From KBS-96 sp963722585 (GTDB taxonomy: Bacteria; Acidobacteriota; Terriglobia; Bryobacterales; Bryobacteraceae), in contig CAVRNU010000012.1 in assembly GCA_963722585.1 (NCBI GenBank), positions 286,321 to 350,320 of the forward strand: 64,000 bases of DNA, read 5' to 3'. Position 1 is the stretch's first letter. Each line of letters starts with the position of its first letter. Shown piece by piece: positions 27,598 to 34,544 of this stretch. The position numbers were made by a program, and so were the translations under genes. Under the pieces are notes generated by a model, which worked only from the letters and a program-made list of their open reading frames with translations, had not been told where the DNA came from and searched no databases.

Positions 27598-28335
27598 TTA
27601 AACGTGTGTCACGATGCTGAACTTGCTGCTGAACGAATTTGGCGCGTTGGCCACGAATGTCAGCTCATCCATGCCCCATATTGCATTTGTGTATACGCCG
27701 CCAAGCGGTGGACGAAACGGTGAAGGCACAGGCTGCGCTTCCAACTGAGCCTCGCTCAAGTCGACGCTTTGACCGGGTTGAAGCTGAACAGTTACCGTGA
27801 ATGTTGTCCCGCTATCTACAAGCGCGCCGCTATAAACCAGTAGCGTCTGATTCAGCGCTAGCGTCGTTTGGTTCTGGCTGTTTGGTCCGGCGCAGACGAT
27901 CGTAATGGTCGCCGATGGATCGGCCGACAAGTTTCCCGGCAATGAAAATGAATATGTGTAGCCCGCCGGAATGGGAAGCGTTTGAGAGACTCCCGCCGGC
28001 GCATTTCCTGTATTCGTGTAAACCGTTCCAGCTACTTGAATCGTCGCGTCGGTCTGCCATTGCGGCCCGAGCAAATTTGCTAACGGATCCAGAAACGTGA
28101 ACGCGTGGAATTGGCCGCAACACGCCTCGAACAGCGTCTCGAGCGCCGCTACTTCGCTCTGATTGAGTCCCGCATAGCTTAACTGCCAGGTCAGCGACGA
28201 CCCATCCGGATCGAAATACATAATCTTCGCCCCGTCCTCGGCCATGTATCCCGCAGTGTGGACGCTTTTTACTCGCTTAATCGGGTACTGCGTCAAAGCT
28301 CCTGTCGACAATTGAGGAAAGAAAAGGCTAGCCAT
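27598..28335 (-). CDS. distal tail protein paralogue 2, with extra C-terminal domain
   Basis: The ATG at 28335 is chosen over 28368 because it overlaps the upstream stop by eight bases and gives an N-terminus (MASLFFPQLSTGALTQYP) matching the neighbouring gene. The first ~100 residues are paralogous to the product of 28328-28687: LSTGA-QYP, WQLSYAGLNQSEVAALETLF, and GQFHAFTFLDPLANLL. About 140 further residues form a beta-rich domain (YTYSFSLPGNLSADP, FTVTVQLQPGQSVDL). The pattern recalls DUF2460-type distal tail proteins of siphophages and gene transfer agents. It probably forms part of the ring joining tube and hub. Confidence 0.68.
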   Translation of the reverse strand: MASLFFPQLSTGALTQYPIKRVKSVHTAGYMAEDGAKIMYFDPDGSSLTWQLSYAGLNQSEVAALETLFEACCGQFHAFTFLDPLANLLGPQWQTDATIQVAGTVYTNTGNAPAGVSQTLPIPAGYTYSFSLPGNLSADPSATITIVCAGPNSQNQTTLALNQTLLVYSGALVDSGTTFTVTVQLQPGQSVDLSEAQLEAQPVPSPFRPPLGGVYTNAIWGMDELTFVANAPNSFSSKFSIVTHV

Positions 28336-28687
28336 TGGTTTCCTCGATGAGAACGACGGCGCTTCCATTGCCGATCGTCAGGTACTGCGTGATGACCGAC
28401 GGATTCTGGAGGCGGCAGTTCGGCACCACGGCGCCCGTCAACGGATCGGTAAATGTAAACAGGCCGAAATTGCCCTGATTGGCGTCAAAAAACTGCTCGA
28501 TCGAGAGCAGTTCCTCCTCGCTCAGTTGCGTCAAAGTGAGCTGCCACCGCCGCAGCAGTTTGCCCCGCATCATGCAGCGCTGCTGCGATCCGTCGAGAAA
28601 CTGAATCACCTCCGTTGCGAATGTCGCAGCGCGCGAAACTGGATATTGCGCGATCGCGCCCGTCGATAGTACCGGAAAATTGGCCAT
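28328..28687 (-). CDS. distal tail protein paralogue 1 (DUF2460-like)
   Basis: The product is 119 residues; its ATG directly follows the upstream stop (TAA-ATG). MANFPVLSTGAIAQYPVSR is followed by WQLTLTQLSEEELLSIEQFF and NQGNFGLFTFTDPLTG. The motif of a strand, a short helix and G-x-F-x-F-x-DP is typical of small distal-tail/minor tail proteins. It is followed at once by a longer paralogue, so the pair arose by tandem duplication. The Dit-like role is inferred from order (tape measure, Dit, hub) and pattern. Confidence 0.68.
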   Translation of the reverse strand: MANFPVLSTGAIAQYPVSRAATFATEVIQFLDGSQQRCMMRGKLLRRWQLTLTQLSEEELLSIEQFFDANQGNFGLFTFTDPLTGAVVPNCRLQNPSVITQYLTIGNGSAVVLIEETNG

Positions 28688-29224
28688 TTAGAGCTCCGCG
28701 ACTACGTCGTTTATCGAATGCGAGTTCAGCATCGCGCTTTTGACGGCTTTTGCAATATCGTTCGATTTCGTCACAAAGGATTGCGAATCGAGAGCTTGAA
28801 CATGAACGTGAATCGATGGACTCGTTGCGCCGCTTCCGCCTGCGCTGTTCAGATGCACCGTCTGGTTTACGGCGTCCGGCAATTGAAAGAGCTGTAAAGC
28901 GGGCAGCGCCTTTTGTCCGCCGCCAAACAGGCTTGATATTCCCGATATCAGCGTTCCGATGCCGCCTAAACTGCCGAGTCCCGATCCGCTGCCCAAAAGC
29001 GAAGAGACGCCGCCCGAAGCTACCGAACTCGCGAGACCGCTCCAATTGACGCCGGAGCTTTGCGTAGGATAAAGAGCCTGCGAGCTTGACGGCAGGCCGA
29101 AGTTGATTCCCACCGATTGCTTGAACCCCTGCGAAATGCTGTCCCGCTTCGCGCCCGAGAATGCTCCCGTGCTGAGCTTCGCCAAACTGCCCTTAAACGA
29201 ATCGCTGGTCTTTTTACTTGCCAT
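28688..29224 (-). CDS. very short tape-measure candidate
   Basis: The product is 178 residues, preceded by a strong GGAGG site. It lies directly after the tail chaperone pair, where the tape-measure gene sits in siphophages. The middle is Gly/Ser-rich and hydrophobic (GVSSLLGSGSGLGSLGGIG), and the end (IHVHVQALDSQSFVTKSNDI, MLNSHSINDVVAEL) resembles tape-measure C-termini. Classical tape measures are several hundred to over a thousand residues; this one is close in size to that of the Rhodobacter gene transfer agent. Because tail length follows tape length, a very short tail is predicted. The role is inferred from position. Confidence 0.6.
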   Translation of the reverse strand: MASKKTSDSFKGSLAKLSTGAFSGAKRDSISQGFKQSVGINFGLPSSSQALYPTQSSGVNWSGLASSVASGGVSSLLGSGSGLGSLGGIGTLISGISSLFGGGQKALPALQLFQLPDAVNQTVHLNSAGGSGATSPSIHVHVQALDSQSFVTKSNDIAKAVKSAMLNSHSINDVVAEL

Positions 29225-29600
29225 TCCATCCTCCTTCGGTTCTACTCATGCTTTCGATTTCCTTCCGCCACTGATCCTCGAGCAGCGAGATCGCCTCCAC
29301 AGTCCTAGCCGTCATTGCCCAAACGTCCGCACAGCCGAACCGCTTCCAGATTTGAAACTCCTCGAGCAAGCGCAGGCTCTCCGCTGTAATCAGCGATTTA
29401 GGGCACTGCTGTGTGCTGATACCTCGCCGCGCCCACACGGGCGGCGCTGACTTCGGAACCTCTTCACCTTCGAAGGCGCAGCGTCTGAGTTTCACCAAGC
29501 CGCGTTTCCGGCATGAGTCGCAGTTCCAGGCGGCTTGATTCGAAAACTGGAATTGGAATGCGACGATTAGTTTTTTCGTTCTTCTTCGCTCAGCCCGCAC
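29214..29600 (-). CDS. tail assembly chaperone, T part, reached by -1 frameshift
   Basis: This frame has no good start of its own and overlaps the end of the G frame by 34 bp. Through the slippery site at 29570-29576 ribosomes would enter it at CTA (29570-29568) and add 118 residues, giving a G-T product of about 249 residues. The T part has four cysteines in CxxC-type spacing (WNCDSC, RRC, QQC), suggesting a zinc-binding knuckle, and a C-terminal helix pair (LLEEFQIWKRFG, RTVEAISLLEDQW). In lambda-like phages the gpGT fusion recruits tube subunits to the tape measure. Confidence 0.75.
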   Translation of the reverse strand: MRAERRRTKKLIVAFQFQFSNQAAWNCDSCRKRGLVKLRRCAFEGEEVPKSAPPVWARRGISTQQCPKSLITAESLRLLEEFQIWKRFGCADVWAMTARTVEAISLLEDQWRKEIESMSRTEGGWNGK

Positions 29601-29962
29601 CGCGCCCGCACGCAGGCGGCAATTTCGGCCACCAGTTTTTCCGGGCCGGCTTCAATCAGAATTGCCGTTGTGGGCCGCTTGCCGTCCACCTGCAAGCCCT
29701 CTACCTCAACTAGTCCCCACTCGACGAGCGCCTTCTGAACCAGCATTTCGGCCAGAGCAAGCTCGAGCTGCTGCAGCTCCTTGCCGCCAGCCAGAAACTC
29801 GTTCTTTAGTGTCAGATCGTGAAGCTGCCTGGTCAGTTCGATGCGATTCGCGAGAGAAGGTTCTCGCACCGCGAAGCGCACGCCCTCGATCGTCCCGCTT
29901 TCAATCCAGCGCACGCTCACGTGCTTCTTCGGCTTAAGCGAACGCGATATAAAGCTCATCAT
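29567..29962 (-). CDS. tail assembly chaperone, G part
   Basis: The product is 131 residues; the start overlaps the 3' end of the tube gene by 29 bp. It has an N-terminal strand (HVSVRWIESGTIEGVRFAVR), a helix rich in charged residues (ANRIELTRQLHDLTLKNEFL), and ends EEERKN. By position (tube, G, GT, tape measure) and size it matches siphophage gpG. Its last codons (CGA AAA AAC TAA) contain a perfect X XXY YYZ slippery heptamer immediately before the stop, which is how gpGT fusions are made. Confidence 0.72.
   Translation of the reverse strand: MMSFISRSLKPKKHVSVRWIESGTIEGVRFAVREPSLANRIELTRQLHDLTLKNEFLAGGKELQQLELALAEMLVQKALVEWGLVEVEGLQVDGKRPTTAILIEAGPEKLVAEIAACVRARCGLSEEERKN
29570..29576 (-). 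promoter_or_regulatory. -1 programmed frameshift site A AAA AAC
   Basis: On the minus strand the G frame ends CG-A-AAA-AAC-TAA. A_AAA_AAC is a canonical -1 slippery heptamer in the correct phase. The -1 frame from this point is open for 118 codons and encodes the T-like domain. The stop codon directly downstream should pause ribosomes on the site. Confidence 0.8.
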
Positions 29963-31103
29963 CGGCTTGCCCCTGCGCCAAATTGTTTTGAAAACTCCAC
30001 TGCAATCGGTACTCAGAGTCGTTATATATCGGAATTTCCGGCTGCACGTTGGGAAGGTAAATTCCCATAAGTTGACCCTGCTGCTGCCCGAGCTGCAGCA
30101 TCACCGGAACTGGAGTCCGCGAACGGGCCGCTTGATAAAGCGCTGCTGTCTGCGCGTCGGTTTGCGCCAGCAGAGTAATTTGACTCACCACATGTCTCAT
30201 GCCTGGCGACAGCGCCAACGGCAGTGTTGCGCCGTATTCGCGGTGCCTGGTGTCCAGGTTGTTACTAAGCTGCATTTGCGCGCCGGTCAGCGTGAAAAAT
30301 TGATTTGTCGGGCCGCCCATCCAAAACTCTCCCAAATGTCCGGGAACAACCGAATAGTCGAAGGTGGCTAAAGCGGGCTCAGCTGGAAACGCAAATAAAC
30401 CGGCGGTCCCTGCCACAAAACTGGTCGAATCGATTACGTCCGAAGCAGGGCCTCGAAACGTAAATTCATGAAAATCACCGTTGAGCGTTAGCTCGAAAGT
30501 ATCGACGCCCGCTCCGGTTATGATTCGCTGAAGCGCTGTGGACGGATCCCAGTAATCATAAAGAGTAAGGCTTGGCAAATTAGTAGCCAGCGAGTAAGTA
30601 ATCGTGGGAAGCAGTATGGAGCCGGCGATAATCGTATTTGTGAACGCCGCATTCAGCGTCAAAGTCGAAGCGTCTGGCGTTCCGGTGATGAACCTGATTT
30701 CGTTGCCCCAGGAAACTCCGGAACCCACGCTCAGGTTGTGCGGTGTTGCCGTCTGGAGGCTCGTCTGGCTCAACACCTGGCTCACGGAAAGGTGCGTGCT
30801 GAGTGTTGGTGTGCCTCCCATAGCGGCCTGAAACAGCGGTCCGTAAGACGGCGCGCCACTTTCGCTCCACGATGTCAGGTACGTCTGCGTCTGAAACGCC
30901 GTGTTGCGCCTGGCCGTGCTGGGCGTCCCCAGAAAAGTTCGCGACCCGGTCTTGTCCCGCCGTTGGCTCTGCTGCAAGACCTGTTTGGCCGTCAACTGTA
31001 CGGCCGGATAGCGGTTCGCCGAACTCACCGGCGCTGCCTGGCCATAAGCCGTCTCGAGTGCAGCGTAAAAGCGATTGTCGTTCGATAAAATGTAGCTGCT
31101 CAT
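29934..31103 (-). CDS. major tail tube protein
   Basis: The product is 389 residues with a strong AGGAGC ribosome-binding site. It begins MSSYILSNDNRFYAALETAY-G, the usual opening of phage tail tube/major tail proteins, followed by TGSRTFLGTP and beta-strand-rich sequence (DTFELTLNGDFHEFTFRG, FFTLTGAQMQLSNNLDTRHR) ending YRLQWSFQNNLAQG. It would stack as hexameric rings to form the tail tube. It lies just upstream of the chaperone pair, as expected. The length allows an additional decoration domain around residues 95-180. No close homologue can be named from the sequence alone. Confidence 0.75.
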   Translation of the reverse strand: MSSYILSNDNRFYAALETAYGQAAPVSSANRYPAVQLTAKQVLQQSQRRDKTGSRTFLGTPSTARRNTAFQTQTYLTSWSESGAPSYGPLFQAAMGGTPTLSTHLSVSQVLSQTSLQTATPHNLSVGSGVSWGNEIRFITGTPDASTLTLNAAFTNTIIAGSILLPTITYSLATNLPSLTLYDYWDPSTALQRIITGAGVDTFELTLNGDFHEFTFRGPASDVIDSTSFVAGTAGLFAFPAEPALATFDYSVVPGHLGEFWMGGPTNQFFTLTGAQMQLSNNLDTRHREYGATLPLALSPGMRHVVSQITLLAQTDAQTAALYQAARSRTPVPVMLQLGQQQGQLMGIYLPNVQPEIPIYNDSEYRLQWSFQNNLAQGQADDELYIAFA

Positions 31104-31115
31104 ATTCTGCTGCTC

Positions 31116-31610
31116 CTAGTTCTGGCTGACGCCGACCTCAATATTTACGCGGGCGAGTTGTAAGAACCCGCTGCCGCCGGTGGTTGGCGGCTGAACAGCA
31201 ACGTCATATGCGCCGGAATAGAAGATGCCGTTGCCCCAGTCCCCTCTATTTGCACGTAAAATATTGGTCACAGCCTCCACGTAAAAGTGTATGTATGTGT
31301 CGACATTACTTACTAAGTCGTCCGTCGCGTTAATTTCTGCTGTTACGGTCACTGCGCCTGAAAGAGTCCGAAATTTCTCGATCTGTGTATTGCTTACCTT
31401 CGAGCTATAGACCGTAATCCGCGGATAACCGAGCTGCTGCTGCAGGTCGGCCATGGCCGCGGGTGCGGAGCTGAGATACACTTGTGTGGCCGGTATCAGC
31501 GGAACTGCAATCCCGCTTTCGGCAGCGAGCGAGGTGACCTCCGTCTCGATCGCCGCCGCGGCTGTCAGCAGCGCGACAAGGTATTGCGCGGTCAAAATAG
31601 TTAATGGCAT
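31116..31610 (-). CDS. tail completion/terminator-like protein
   Basis: The product is 164 residues. The N-terminal helix (TILTAQYLVALLTAAAAIETEV is split here as a hydrophobic helix of about 20 residues) is followed by strands containing RITVYSSKVSNTQIEKF, GAVTVTAEINATDD and THIHFYVEA-like residues, then FLQLARVNIEVGVSQ. Size, fold pattern and position between the connector gene and the tube gene fit a tail terminator or tail-to-head joining protein. The motif evidence is weak. Confidence 0.55.
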   Translation of the reverse strand: MPLTILTAQYLVALLTAAAAIETEVTSLAAESGIAVPLIPATQVYLSSAPAAMADLQQQLGYPRITVYSSKVSNTQIEKFRTLSGAVTVTAEINATDDLVSNVDTYIHFYVEAVTNILRANRGDWGNGIFYSGAYDVAVQPPTTGGSGFLQLARVNIEVGVSQN

Positions 31611-31613
31611 TCT

Positions 31614-32435
31614 CTATCCCCTTTGGATTCTCTGCGGGTCGAGCACATAGCAATCCGGTTGTTGTCCACCCAACGGCGACGGACCGGCAATGATTCCTGA
31701 CGACGGCAAAGGCCAAGCCGTGTTCGACGGAATCGGAGCCAGGTTCTGCCTCGCAACGCTCGCTCCGTTCGCTCCGACATAGAGATTCCAGCCGACCGCG
31801 CTTGCCGGAAATGTCGTGGTGCCGATGGTTACTTTAAAGGAAGATGAGGCCGGCAGAGTCACCGGCACGAGCGGACTCAATATGCTCTCGTTCCCATTCG
31901 AGTCCGTCCACGCGGTTTGTACCGTTATAATGCCGGCCGGCTGCGCGCCCGAAGTTACTGTTACCTGGGCCACCGGGGGTTGCGGAAGCGGATTGTAGAC
32001 GACTCCAATGCCAAGATCGTAATAGGTCTTCTGGGTGTCCCGCGATCGAGCGGAATAGTCCATCCACTTCTCTTTGAACCGGTTGTTGAGCTGAACGTTA
32101 TACGCTTCATCGAAGACCTGCGACAGTATCTCGTAGCACAGCCAGCGCTGCAGTGGAGGTGTCACAACTACGTTATTCAACGTAAACCGCCACGTCGTCT
32201 GTGGCGGCATCGAGACAATGTTGAAGAGTCCCGTTGTTGTAGGATTCAGCCAGGGCCACGTCGCCGTTCCCGCCCGCACCAGTCGCGCAAGCAGCAGGTC
32301 GCCGATCGATCCGAGCGTAATTGCGGTCTTGGAGTCGATGTTGATGTTGTGTGTGGAAGCTACTTGCGGCAAGGTGGCCTCGTAGACTTCCAGATCCGAT
32401 ATGCTAATCAAGCTCGAATCGGTAAACAGTGACAT
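31614..32435 (-). CDS. head-tail connector candidate with C-terminal beta domain
   Basis: The product is 273 residues. The first ~160 residues are helical and hydrophobic in places (TAITLGSIGDLLLARLVRAG, RWLCYEILSQVFDEAY, FKEKWMDYSARSRDTQKTYY), like adaptor proteins that dock under the portal. The last ~110 residues form a fibronectin-like beta domain (VTVTSGAQPAGIITVQ, TIGTTTFPASAVGWNLYVG) similar to those in the hub/fibre protein of the same cluster. The function is inferred from its place between capsid and tail genes. Confidence 0.55.
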   Translation of the reverse strand: MSLFTDSSLISISDLEVYEATLPQVASTHNINIDSKTAITLGSIGDLLLARLVRAGTATWPWLNPTTTGLFNIVSMPPQTTWRFTLNNVVVTPPLQRWLCYEILSQVFDEAYNVQLNNRFKEKWMDYSARSRDTQKTYYDLGIGVVYNPLPQPPVAQVTVTSGAQPAGIITVQTAWTDSNGNESILSPLVPVTLPASSSFKVTIGTTTFPASAVGWNLYVGANGASVARQNLAPIPSNTAWPLPSSGIIAGPSPLGGQQPDCYVLDPQRIQRG

Positions 32436-32450
32436 GGTTGCTTATATCCC

Positions 32451-32774
32451 TTACTTGTTAGAAGATTTCGGTTTGGATGTCCCCGGCCGGTCAGAGCCAA
32501 ACAACAATCCGAACTGTAAACGTTTTGCGGCTTCCAATTCTTCTGCTGCCTTCAGGGCCGCCGCAAGGCGCTCCTGAAACGCTTGCTTCTCCTCGTCGGT
32601 GGCGAGCCTCGCTTTGCCTTCGACAATCGTCCGCGCTGCCTCGTACCGCGGCACTTCCGACACAACGCCCGCTTTTCCGCCGTCCTCGGTCTCCAAGCTT
32701 GTTACTAGCGGATATTTCTCCGCTATCGAGGCTTCAAGCTGTCGAATTTTTTGAAAATACTGTCTCAAGTCCAT
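32451..32774 (-). CDS. small charged virion-cluster protein
   Basis: The product is 107 residues from ATG 32774; an in-frame upstream ATG at 32798 would add eight. It is highly helical and charged (MDLRQYFQKIRQLEASIAEK, ATDEEKQAFQERLAAALKAA), with a coiled-coil appearance and a lysine/serine-rich tail. It sits between the coat gene and the connector gene. It could be a capsid accessory or assembly factor; no family is recognised. Confidence 0.6.
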   Translation of the reverse strand: MDLRQYFQKIRQLEASIAEKYPLVTSLETEDGGKAGVVSEVPRYEAARTIVEGKARLATDEEKQAFQERLAAALKAAEELEAAKRLQFGLLFGSDRPGTSKPKSSNK

Positions 32775-32847
32775 TGGTTTGTCCTTTTTCCGGAGCAAGG
32801 TAAGGGCGAGAGTATACCCGCCCTTCCTTCACCCGCTAAACGGTTGA

Positions 32848-33759
32848 CTAGCTATTCACCTGAACCGCGAAATTGTTGCGGAGAACGCCGCAACCATAGA
32901 GAACGTCAACAGTGAACTGTTGAGCCAGCGTGTTCGGCTGGTAGCTCATCACGACGCGGATACCGAAGTTACCCATCTCGGCATACTCGGCAATCGCGCC
33001 GGTACCCGGCAGAGGCTGAGGCAGCCGCCGGATCACCAATCCGATTGCATCCCGGCAGAAGGCCAGGTTGTGAGTATTCACCGTCGTCACACCCGTATAG
33101 GGCACAAGCTGCGAACGGAAGATGAAGAAGTCTTTCATCTTACCGACGTTGCCTTCGACGATCGCCTTCAGGCCCGCTTCTCCGGCGCTGTAGTACTCGC
33201 TGAAGCGCGGAATCTGGCGAATCTGCGAATAAGTGCCGGGGTCGACCACCAGATACTTGGACTGGCTGTTCGGAACCTTGGCGGCAAACAGCGCCGTTTC
33301 GGCCGAATCGATGACCGCTTCGGTCACCGCTGTGCCAGCCGTTCCAACCGGGTTGTTCGCCGTGAACTGGCTGTACAGATTAAGAAGGTTGCTCTCAATG
33401 CTCTCCGCAATTGCAACGACCGCCGGCTGCATGTAGACCTTCATCAGGTCCGGTACAGCGAGGCATTTCGTCACGTCCGGAATCTGGAACGTCGCTTCTG
33501 AATGCGTATTCAGCACAATCTGAGCGTTGCCCAGATTCGGATTCTGAGGCTGAACGGTTCCGCCCTCCAGAATGTTGTTTGCCACTAGCGTGGGCGGAAT
33601 CGGCACGTTGACCGTGTCACCAGCATGCGCAAGCACAGGCTCGTAATCCCGATTCACGAGATTGCCCATCACGAGATTGCTGACCAGAGCTGGCAGTGCT
33701 TCAGCAGCCACCAGTTTCACAATCGCACTCGCCAGATTGGCAGATGTAATTATTGGCAT
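32848..33759 (-). CDS. major capsid protein, P22 coat-like
   Basis: The ATG at 33759 is chosen because AGGAG precedes it at good spacing; the frame itself is open to 33798 across a terminator. The 303-residue product begins MPIITSANLASAIVKLVAAE, then ALVSNLVMGNLVNRDYEPVL and GDTVNVPIPPTL, continuing TFQIPDVTKCLAVPDLMKVY. These are N-arm and A-domain features of the P22 gp5 type of HK97-fold coat protein. There is no protease gene nearby and a scaffold gene lies upstream, as in P22. The protein should assemble procapsids with the scaffold product. Confidence 0.8.
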   Translation of the reverse strand: MPIITSANLASAIVKLVAAEALPALVSNLVMGNLVNRDYEPVLAHAGDTVNVPIPPTLVANNILEGGTVQPQNPNLGNAQIVLNTHSEATFQIPDVTKCLAVPDLMKVYMQPAVVAIAESIESNLLNLYSQFTANNPVGTAGTAVTEAVIDSAETALFAAKVPNSQSKYLVVDPGTYSQIRQIPRFSEYYSAGEAGLKAIVEGNVGKMKDFFIFRSQLVPYTGVTTVNTHNLAFCRDAIGLVIRRLPQPLPGTGAIAEYAEMGNFGIRVVMSYQPNTLAQQFTVDVLYGCGVLRNNFAVQVNS

Positions 33760-33772
33760 ATGTCTCCTAAAA

Positions 33773-33796
33773 GAAAAAGGGCAGCCGAAGCTGCCC
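33773..33796 (-). terminator. UUCG-loop intrinsic terminator just before the coat gene
   Basis: On the minus strand GGGCAGC-TTCG-GCTGCCC is a perfect 7-bp stem with a tetraloop, followed by TTTTTCTTTT. It lies only about 15 bases upstream of the coat gene start, between scaffold and coat. It may end the terminase-portal-scaffold transcript or damp read-through. Confidence 0.75.
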
Positions 33797-33928
33797 AAGG
33801 TCCGCGCCGTCGCGGGTTACGCCCGGCGCAGTTACACAGTCAGAGCCTTATTAGCTCCCTGTCTACATGTCGTAAATATCGTTATAGGTGGCACGGACGA
33901 TCGCTTTCCGTCGTCTGCGCTCTTCTTC

Positions 33929-34513
33929 CTACATGCCCTTCAAGGCCTGCCCTGCAAGCCGGGCAACTTCCTGGCGAACTCGATCCAAGTCCTCTTTGCT
34001 CATGCCAGGTTTAATTTTGTCGATGTCGATCGAGCCGCTTTGCGAAGCCGGAACGGCATTGCGAGTTGTCGCATTCGCCCCGCTGCCCCCGCTGATACGC
34101 GCAGGCAAAAGTTCGGGATTCTCTTCCACGAATTTCCGCAAGAAATCGCCGACCGGCCGTTGTTCGTGGCCATCGTTTGCGATTAAGCGGCCGTCTTCCG
34201 ACCTGGTGATCTCGTCTTTTACGGCTTTGAACGCCAGGTCCAGTTTGGCAACTCCAAGCCGCTGCAGCTCATTTCGGATTTGTGCGTGCCGGTCCATCTG
34301 TTCGGCCGCGGCTCGAGCCTGACGGTTCTCTTCGACAAGCTGATTCAAGCGTGTCTCGAGAGCTTCGCGCCGGCGCCGCTCTTCGACCAATTCGGCCTTA
34401 TACGCGGGCTCAGCCTTGCTTTGTTCGGCCCTCATGAATTCTTCAATCACATGCCGCACAACGTTTCGCACGTCTGGTTGCGAGCTTTCTTGTTCATTGT
34501 TCTGATCAGACAT
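33929..34513 (-). CDS. scaffolding protein
   Basis: The product is 194 residues with GGAGAG before the ATG. It is dominated by charged helices and coiled coil (AELVEERRRREALETRLNQL, VEENRQARAAAEQMDRHAQI) and ends with IDIDKIKPGMSKEDLDRVR. It has the acidic start, long helix and position between portal and coat genes typical of phage scaffolds. After its TAG stop the same frame stays open for 21 more codons of basic helical sequence (EEERRRRKAIVRATYNDIYD), which may be a lost or occasionally read C-terminus. The 169-bp gap to the coat gene also contains the terminator. Confidence 0.72.
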   Translation of the reverse strand: MSDQNNEQESSQPDVRNVVRHVIEEFMRAEQSKAEPAYKAELVEERRRREALETRLNQLVEENRQARAAAEQMDRHAQIRNELQRLGVAKLDLAFKAVKDEITRSEDGRLIANDGHEQRPVGDFLRKFVEENPELLPARISGGSGANATTRNAVPASQSGSIDIDKIKPGMSKEDLDRVRQEVARLAGQALKGM

Positions 34514-34544
34514 ATCTCTCCTTCAGATGTGAGCGTCTTTCTCT

